NCBI GenBank assembly: GCA_031177845.1 | Contig: JAPSGG010000002.1 | Coordinates: 1-20,855, forward strand | Reading direction: 5' to 3' | Source: Chromatiales bacterium | GTDB taxonomy: Bacteria; Pseudomonadota; Gammaproteobacteria; JACCYU01 | DNA length: 20,855 nt | Made by a program: the position numbers and the translations under genes | Notes under the pieces: model-generated | What the model was told of the DNA's origin: nothing | The model's input: the letters and a program-made list of their open reading frames with translations, nothing else | The model's database searches: none | Shown here: one piece after another, positions 16,387 to 20,855 of the stretch | How positions within the stretch are numbered: the stretch's first letter is position 1 | How the letters are laid out: each line of letters opens with the position of its first letter

Positions 16387-16451
16387 TGAACGAGAGCGGC
16401 GGGAATATGCGCGCATAGGCGAAACGCACTGAACGCATCTGACAGTTGCTG

Positions 16452-17144
16452 TCACGCGCGGCAGGAAAAGCGATAACCGGCGCCGCGCACGGTCTGGATA
16501 TACCGGCTATAGCCGTGCGCCGTCAGCGCCTTGCGTAGCCGCAGAATGTGCACGTCGATCGTGCGCTCCTCCACAAAGCTGTTGCGCCCCCATACCCGGT
16601 CCAGCAATTGACCGCGGCTGTACACACGATCGGGGTGCGTCATGAGATAGTGTAATAGCCTGAATTCAGTCGGCCCGATAGCGATGGGTCGGTCGTCAAT
16701 GGACACGCGGTGGTCGGCCGGATTCAGAGTCAGATCGCCGACCTGCACTGGGGCCTCATCGGCGTGCGGACGCGAGCGGCGCAATAGCGCCTTGATGCGA
16801 GCCACCAACTCGCGCGGCGAGAAGGGCTTGGTCACATAGTCGTCGGCACCGGCCTCCAGCCCCAGGATCTTGTCGTCCTCCTCCACCCGCGCGGTGAGCA
16901 TGATGATCGGAATATCGCGGGTGCGATCATCCCGGCGCAGTCGCTTGGCCAGGTCCATGCCGCTTTGGCCCGGCAGCATCCAGTCTAGCAGGATCAGGTC
17001 CGGATTGGATTCGGTCACCTGCACGAGCGCCTCGTCGGCATCCGCCGCCTCCACGGCCTCGAAACCCGCCCGTTTGAGCGCATAGCCGACCATCTCCCGG
17101 ATGGGGGCCTCATCTTCGATAATCAGTATCGTGGTCGCATTCAT
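16452..17144 (-). CDS. phoB: Phosphate regulon response regulator PhoB
   Basis: The product is 230 residues, the standard length. The receiver domain (1-120) has acidic residues E10-D11, the phospho-acceptor D54 in [15 protein letters not shown]84 in MLTAR and the conserved lysine in [20 protein letters not shown]. The C-terminal winged-helix DNA-binding domain is of OmpR/PhoB type ([50 protein letters not shown]). The recognition-helix region [17 protein letters not shown] is that of PhoB. It binds Pho boxes and activates phosphate-scavenging genes. A Pho box lies 46 nt upstream of its own start, so it is autoregulated. phoR follows on the same strand. Confidence 0.96.
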   Translation of the reverse strand: MNATTILIIEDEAPIREMVGYALKRAGFEAVEAADADEALVQVTESNPDLILLDWMLPGQSGMDLAKRLRRDDRTRDIPIIMLTARVEEDDKILGLEAGADDYVTKPFSPRELVARIKALLRRSRPHADEAPVQVGDLTLNPADHRVSIDDRPIAIGPTEFRLLHYLMTHPDRVYSRGQLLDRVWGRNSFVEERTIDVHILRLRKALTAHGYSRYIQTVRGAGYRFSCRA

Positions 17145-17174
17145 AGTGCATCACATTGTTTTGGCGAGCCTTTA

Positions 17175-17180
17175 TTACTA
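17175..17180 (-). promoter_or_regulatory. -10 element of the phoB promoter
   Basis: TAGTAA on the minus strand lies exactly 10 bp downstream of the phoB Pho box, matching the PhoB-activated promoter layout. It is about 30 nt upstream of the phoB ATG. Confidence 0.55.
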
Positions 17181-17190
17181 CTTTATTGAT

Positions 17191-17208
17191 GTTACAGGTG
17201 CATGACAA
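17191..17208 (-). promoter_or_regulatory. Pho box upstream of phoB
   Basis: The minus strand reads TTGTCAT-GCAC-CTGTAAC. These are two 7-mers separated by 4 bp, each differing from the CTGTCAT/CTGTCAC half-site consensus by one base or so. The position upstream of phoB and the 10-bp spacing to the -10 element indicate autoregulation by phosphorylated PhoB. Confidence 0.8.
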
Positions 17209-17248
17209 TGGAGCGGCCCATTGTGAAAGCGGCGGCGCGCCGCGGCCC

Positions 17249-18250
17249 CTAGATTGGGCGCGCCAACACGAGTGAGAAATAGCAGTTTTGTGGCTCATAT
17301 TGAGCCGTTACTTCGAAGCCGGCGTCGCGCAACAAGGTGCGCAAGCCCCCGCGGGTAAACTTCCGGCTGATCTCGGTGAGGATGCGCTCGCCTTCCTCAA
17401 AGCTCAACATCTCGTTGAGTGCGCGCAGATGTGCAGCTTGCGGCCGGTTTGCGACCAGGTACATTTCAACCTGTTGCGCGTCCTGGTTATAGAGCGCACG
17501 ATGTTCAAAGCCCTGCAGATCGAAATCCGCGTCGAGTTCGCGATTGATTACGCGCAGCAGATTGAGGTTGAAGGCCGCAGTGAGACCAGCGGTATCGTTG
17601 TAGGCAGCATGCAGCACGAATTCCTCCTTGACCCGGTCGGCGCCCAACAGGAAACTGTCGCCCGGCCTCATCTTTGCGTGAAGCTCCCTCAGCAAGGCGA
17701 TCGCCTGCGGGCGGTCGAAATTACCGATGGTACTGCCCAGAAATGCGAATAGACGGCGTCCCGGAGGACTCGGCAGGTGCATGAGACCCGCATGATAGTC
17801 GCCAACCAGGGCGTTCACGTTCAACCAGCGGTAAGCCCCCATCAGGCGTCGTCCGGCCTGGATTAGGATCGACTCGCAGACATCGTAAGGCCAGTAGGTG
17901 CAACGCATGGACCGGGACTCGCAGGCCGTCAGGAGGTGATGGGTCTTACGCGATGCCCCGCTGCCCAGTTCCAGGATGTGGTCAGGCTGGCTTGCGCCAA
18001 TGATCGCTTCAGCCCGTGCCGCGAGCAACGCGTCCTCGGTGCGCGTCACATAGTATTCGGGCGTGGCGCAGATCCGGTCAAACAGCTCCGACCCAAAACC
18101 ATCGTAGAAATATTTGGGCGGAAGGGAGCGCGGCCGAGTCAATAGCCCCGTGCGCGCATCCTCGGCTAGGCTGGGTGGCTCCCGTTCGGACCGGACATAG
18201 CGAAGGGTGAATTTTCCTGGCGTGTTATTGATATGCCGTGAGGTCTGCAT
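17249..18250 (-). CDS. egtD: L-histidine N-alpha-methyltransferase EgtD
   Basis: The product is 333 residues, the family's normal size. It trimethylates histidine with S-adenosylmethionine to make hercynine, the first dedicated step of ergothioneine synthesis. Visible motifs are PPKYFYDGFGSELFDRI with CATPEYYVTRTE, the SAM-binding HILELGSGASRKTHHLL, FLGSTIGNFDRPQA, and a C-terminal block (SRKFTRGGLRTLLRDAGF) typical of the family. The ATG at 18250 is preferred over an upstream in-frame TTG at 18280, although the Shine-Dalgarno sequence is weak (GGATATAAGAAG). It is divergent from egtC-egtB across an 89-bp intergenic region that must hold both promoters. Confidence 0.93.
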   Translation of the reverse strand: MQTSRHINNTPGKFTLRYVRSEREPPSLAEDARTGLLTRPRSLPPKYFYDGFGSELFDRICATPEYYVTRTEDALLAARAEAIIGASQPDHILELGSGASRKTHHLLTACESRSMRCTYWPYDVCESILIQAGRRLMGAYRWLNVNALVGDYHAGLMHLPSPPGRRLFAFLGSTIGNFDRPQAIALLRELHAKMRPGDSFLLGADRVKEEFVLHAAYNDTAGLTAAFNLNLLRVINRELDADFDLQGFEHRALYNQDAQQVEMYLVANRPQAAHLRALNEMLSFEEGERILTEISRKFTRGGLRTLLRDAGFEVTAQYEPQNCYFSLVLARPI

Positions 18251-18339
18251 CTTCTTATATCCACACAGAGATGCGTTCAATATGCAAAAAGACTACCATC
18301 TGATCGAGCTATGGTCGAAGATACTTAACCAATCAGAGC

Positions 18340-19122
18340 ATGTGCCGCTTAGCCGCCTACCTGGGTCCACGCATTTCGCTGCAGCAGTTCCTGCTGGAAT
18401 CCAGCCATAGTCTATACGAGCAGGCTTGGGCGCCGCGCGAGCTTAAGTACGCGCGCCTGAACGCGGACGGTTTCGGCATCGGCTGGTATTCCGTCGATCG
18501 TAAGCCCGCAATGTACGTAAACCAGATGCCGATCTGGTCGGACATCAATCTGCCGGATCTTGCCCGTTCGTTGACCGCCGATCTCTGGGTGGCAATGGTA
18601 CGCAGCGCGACATCCCCGTTTCGCAGCGGCCCCGCCAATATGCAGCCTTTCTCGCACGACGGCATCATGTTCCTGCACAACGGCTTGGTTGAGGACTTCG
18701 ATCGTAGCCTGCGCGGACGCATCCGCCATTTCCTGAGCACCGAGATCGAGGCCGGAATCGGCGGTAACACCGATTCGGAATACATCTTCGCGCTATTGCG
18801 GCAGCTGCTCGCCAGCGATGATGCACTGACCCTGGACGAGGCCATGCGGACCGGACTGGCTCTGATCAACGAGTGGCTGGACGGGCCCAAGGCCTTGCTC
18901 AACCTGCTGCTCACCGATGGCGAGCGCCTCTATGCGACGCGGCACGCACTAAAGGGCGAGTGCCCCAGCCTCTATTTCACCACCGACGACGAGTGCTTCG
19001 ACGAAGGCGCGCAGCTCATCGCCTCGGAGCGGCTGACGGATGGAGAATTCTGGCAGCCCGTGCCCGAGCATCATCTATTGATTCTGGACCCGAATGAACC
19101 GCCCGAATTGATCCGGCTATGA
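18340..19122 (+). CDS. egtC: Class II glutamine amidotransferase EgtC
   Basis: The product is 260 residues. The Met is followed directly by Cys2 (MCRLAAYLG), the N-terminal nucleophile after Met removal, which fixes the start. Other Ntn-amidohydrolase features are ADGFGIGWY, a conserved Arg/Ser-Thr segment (MVRSATSP), QPFSHDGIMFLHNGLVEDF, and GNTDSEYIFALL. EgtC hydrolyses the gamma-glutamyl group from gamma-glutamyl-hercynylcysteine sulfoxide. Its presence suggests that the pathway here uses gamma-glutamylcysteine as the sulfur donor. Its stop codon overlaps the start of egtB (ATGA), so the two are translationally coupled. Confidence 0.9.
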   Translation: MCRLAAYLGPRISLQQFLLESSHSLYEQAWAPRELKYARLNADGFGIGWYSVDRKPAMYVNQMPIWSDINLPDLARSLTADLWVAMVRSATSPFRSGPANMQPFSHDGIMFLHNGLVEDFDRSLRGRIRHFLSTEIEAGIGGNTDSEYIFALLRQLLASDDALTLDEAMRTGLALINEWLDGPKALLNLLLTDGERLYATRHALKGECPSLYFTTDDECFDEGAQLIASERLTDGEFWQPVPEHHLLILDPNEPPELIRL

Positions 19123-20270
19123 CCTCGCCTGCGCTCCGCGCGCGCCTATGCGCTGTACATGGCGAGTTACGCGCGCTGGTCGAAGATTTGGACGATGAAG
19201 CCTATCGCACGCAGTTCCACCCGGACTTGAGCCCCATCGGTTGGCACCTGGGTCACTGCGCATTCATCGAGAACTATTGGCTGCGGGAGGTCATTCTGGG
19301 CGAAGACCGTCTGACGAAGCATTTGGCGCACTATTACATTCCAGCCAGGAGCCTCAAGACTGCGCGTGGCCCTGCCCTACCTTCCAGGCAACAGCTGCTC
19401 AATGATGTTCGTCGTCAGCAAATCGACAATATCGAGCTGCTGTCGACGCTTTCAGCGCGGACGCATGCACTGCTTGAAGATGATTATCTGATCCGATTCC
19501 TCGTTCAGCATCACTGTCAGCATATCGAGAACATGAAGCTGGCTCGCACCCAGCGCGCGCTCCACAATGGCCACGCGGGCTTTGCGCCGGCTGTACGGTT
19601 GGCCTCCGCGCCCGTGAACCTTGCATGCCACGCCCTGGCGGCCGACCGTTATCGAATCGGCGGCAGGTGCCCCGGCTCATTTGATAATGAGTTACCCGCG
19701 CATGCTGTCCGATGCGGTGAATTCAAGATCGCACGGCGGCCGGTCAGCAACGCGGAATATCTTCGGTTCATTGAAGACGGCGGCTATCGCACGCGCCGCT
19801 TGTGGAGCGATGTCGGCTGGCACTGGTTGCAACAAGCAGGTGTAAGCCACCCGGAGCATTGGCGGCAGGATGGGCGCGGGTGGTGGTTCGGCATCGATGG
19901 CTCGGGTGCGCATGAGTTGTCGGCCGAAGAACCAGTACACGGCGTTTCCTATCATGAGGCCCAAGCGTTCGCCGTCTGGGCCGGGGCGCGCCTGCCGCAC
20001 GAATACGAGTGGGAGATCGCCTGCCGGGCGGGAAAGCTCTCTCTGATCGGGCGCGTGTGGGAATGGTGCGGGAATGTCTTTCATCCCTACGGCGGGTTTA
20101 CTGCCTTCCCGTATGAAGAGTACTCCCTGCCTTGGTTCGACGGCGGGCACTACACCTTGCGTGGCGGCTGCATTCATACCAGCCCGGACGTTCGCCGCGC
20201 CAGCTTCCGTAACTTCTATGCGCCTGACAAGCGCCACATCTTCGCGGGCTTGCGTCTGGTGTTTGGGTAG
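19119..20270 (+). CDS. egtB: Ergothioneine biosynthesis sulfoxide synthase EgtB (compact form)
   Basis: The product is 383 residues, short for EgtB (often 420-450). The N-terminal DinB_2-like domain has GWHLGHCAFIENYW and HHCQHIEN. The H46 plus H131/H135 pattern fits the three-histidine iron site of EgtB. The C-terminal formylglycine-enzyme-like (FGE-sulfatase) domain has RRPVSNAEYLRFIEDGGY, EEPVHGVSYHEAQAFAVWAG, ARLPHEYEWEIACR, VWEWCGNVFHPYGGF and LRGGCIHTSPDVRRASFRNF. The enzyme couples hercynine and a thiol with oxygen to make the sulfoxide. The link between EWE and VWEWC is unusually short, and EYSLPWF near the C-terminus recalls SenA-like selenoneine synthases. Neighbouring egtC and egtD favour ergothioneine. 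Confidence 0.88.
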   Translation: MTSPALRARLCAVHGELRALVEDLDDEAYRTQFHPDLSPIGWHLGHCAFIENYWLREVILGEDRLTKHLAHYYIPARSLKTARGPALPSRQQLLNDVRRQQIDNIELLSTLSARTHALLEDDYLIRFLVQHHCQHIENMKLARTQRALHNGHAGFAPAVRLASAPVNLACHALAADRYRIGGRCPGSFDNELPAHAVRCGEFKIARRPVSNAEYLRFIEDGGYRTRRLWSDVGWHWLQQAGVSHPEHWRQDGRGWWFGIDGSGAHELSAEEPVHGVSYHEAQAFAVWAGARLPHEYEWEIACRAGKLSLIGRVWEWCGNVFHPYGGFTAFPYEEYSLPWFDGGHYTLRGGCIHTSPDVRRASFRNFYAPDKRHIFAGLRLVFG

Positions 20271-20276
20271 TCGGCG

Positions 20277-20465
20277 GTGCTGACCGTGCACTATCGTGAG
20301 ATTGACGAACTTGGCAATCACGCGAGCGGCCCGATGTACGACATCAAGACCGGCTTCTCAGACCGCTGGCAGTGGCTCGCGCTCTTGAGCCCCATTCTCT
20401 TCCACGCGACTCACGATTATTTTGCCAGCGGTGCCACACCGGCCGAGGGCGCTCGGACCCTGTAA
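20277..20465 (+). pseudogene. Remnant of an AGCS-family sodium:alanine symporter
   Basis: A 62-codon frame starts 7 nt after the egtB stop. Its first 40 or so residues (LTVHYREIDELGNHASGPMY, then DIKTGFSDRWQWL) match the conserved segment of AGCS symporters (LAxxYRExDExGxxxGGPMYYI) that normally lies about a third of the way into a 450-residue membrane protein. The rest (from about HATHDYF) does not match, and no other part of the transporter is present. It is a short relic joined to the upstream region of nadC. Its TAA lies 3 nt before the nadC ATG. Confidence 0.6.
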
Positions 20466-20468
20466 TCG

Positions 20469-20855
20469 ATGCCACCGGATCATCTCAAACAGACTGTCGC
20501 CCGCGCGCTGATCGAGGACGTGGGGCCTGGCGATCTCTCCGCTGCGCTGATCCCCGCCGAGACCCAAGCCCAAGCGCGCGTTATCAGCAGGCAACCGGCC
20601 ATCATCTGTGGATGCCAGTGGTTCGATGAGGTCTTCCGGCAACTGGATGCCAGCGTAACCGTCAATTGGCTGGTACAAGAAGGCCAGGCGACGACTGCGG
20701 GCAAGATGCTTTGTCATCTGCACGGACCGGCACGGGCGCTGCTGACCGGCGAACGCACGGCGCTCAACTTTCTGCAGCTGCTGTCTGCGACCGCAACCGT
20801 AACGCGCTGCTTCGTGGAGGCAATCAAGGGTACCGGCGCCGTGATCCTCGACACG
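20469..20855 (+). CDS. nadC: Nicotinate-nucleotide pyrophosphorylase (quinolinate phosphoribosyltransferase), 3' end outside window
   Basis: 129 codons are visible and the gene continues past the right edge. NadC converts quinolinate and PRPP to nicotinate mononucleotide in NAD synthesis. The N-terminal part reads ALIEDVGPGDLSAALIPAET, then GPARALLTGERTALNFLQLL, SATAT and VILDT, all family hallmarks. The usual ILDTRKT motif is cut by the window end. The ATG at 20469 follows 3 nt after the stop of the symporter remnant, and GGACC is the only weak ribosome-binding site. The usual D-L-T in the GDLT motif is D-L-S here, a mild change. Confidence 0.93.
   Translation, partial: MPPDHLKQTVARALIEDVGPGDLSAALIPAETQAQARVISRQPAIICGCQWFDEVFRQLDASVTVNWLVQEGQATTAGKMLCHLHGPARALLTGERTALNFLQLLSATATVTRCFVEAIKGTGAVILDT

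Overview
The window reads as chromosomal DNA of a GC-rich gammaproteobacterium-like organism. The basis is a PhoB/PhoR pair with an E. coli-type Pho box, SixA, a proteobacterial Ppx/GppA phosphatase and NadC. The genus cannot be named from the sequence alone.

The left quarter (about 1-5240) is a decayed accessory region, poor in genes and visibly lower in GC than the rest. It holds the 5'-open end of a truncated type I (I-C-like) cas3 with no other cas gene and no array, a secreted cupin protein, and back-to-back remnants of IS110- and IS630-family transposases. It also has a small membrane-anchored protein of unknown function, an M23 peptidase lipoprotein whose repeat-bearing C-terminus has been frameshifted, and a broken, N-terminally truncated DinB-family gene. 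An intact HD-superfamily hydrolase gene (5243-5863) and an APC-type amino acid permease (6090-7442) lead into conserved chromosome.

The centre (7788-17208) is a phosphate/polyphosphate neighbourhood, all on the minus strand. In transcription order it runs phoB, phoR, sixA, ppx, a wrecked phoX-family phosphatase gene, a CHAD-domain (polyphosphate-binding) protein gene and an intact Tat-exported PhoX-family phosphatase gene. I find a well-formed Pho box with a correctly spaced -10 element upstream of phoB. A second, three-half-site Pho box with the same 10-bp spacing lies upstream of the dead phoX-like gene. The pseudogene has at least three nonsense codons and several frameshifts, and has lost the segment that should carry the conserved TCEE motif.

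The right end (17249-20270) is an ergothioneine biosynthesis locus: egtD is divergent from an overlapping egtC-egtB pair. EgtB is compact and its C-terminus recalls SenA-like relatives. A short remnant of an AGCS sodium:alanine symporter lies between egtB and the start of nadC, which runs off the right edge.

I see no wholly new system. The observations most worth checking are the PhoB-controlled promoter that still stands in front of a dead phosphatase gene, the repeat-spacing evidence for a frameshift in the M23 lipoprotein, and the affiliation of the compact EgtB.
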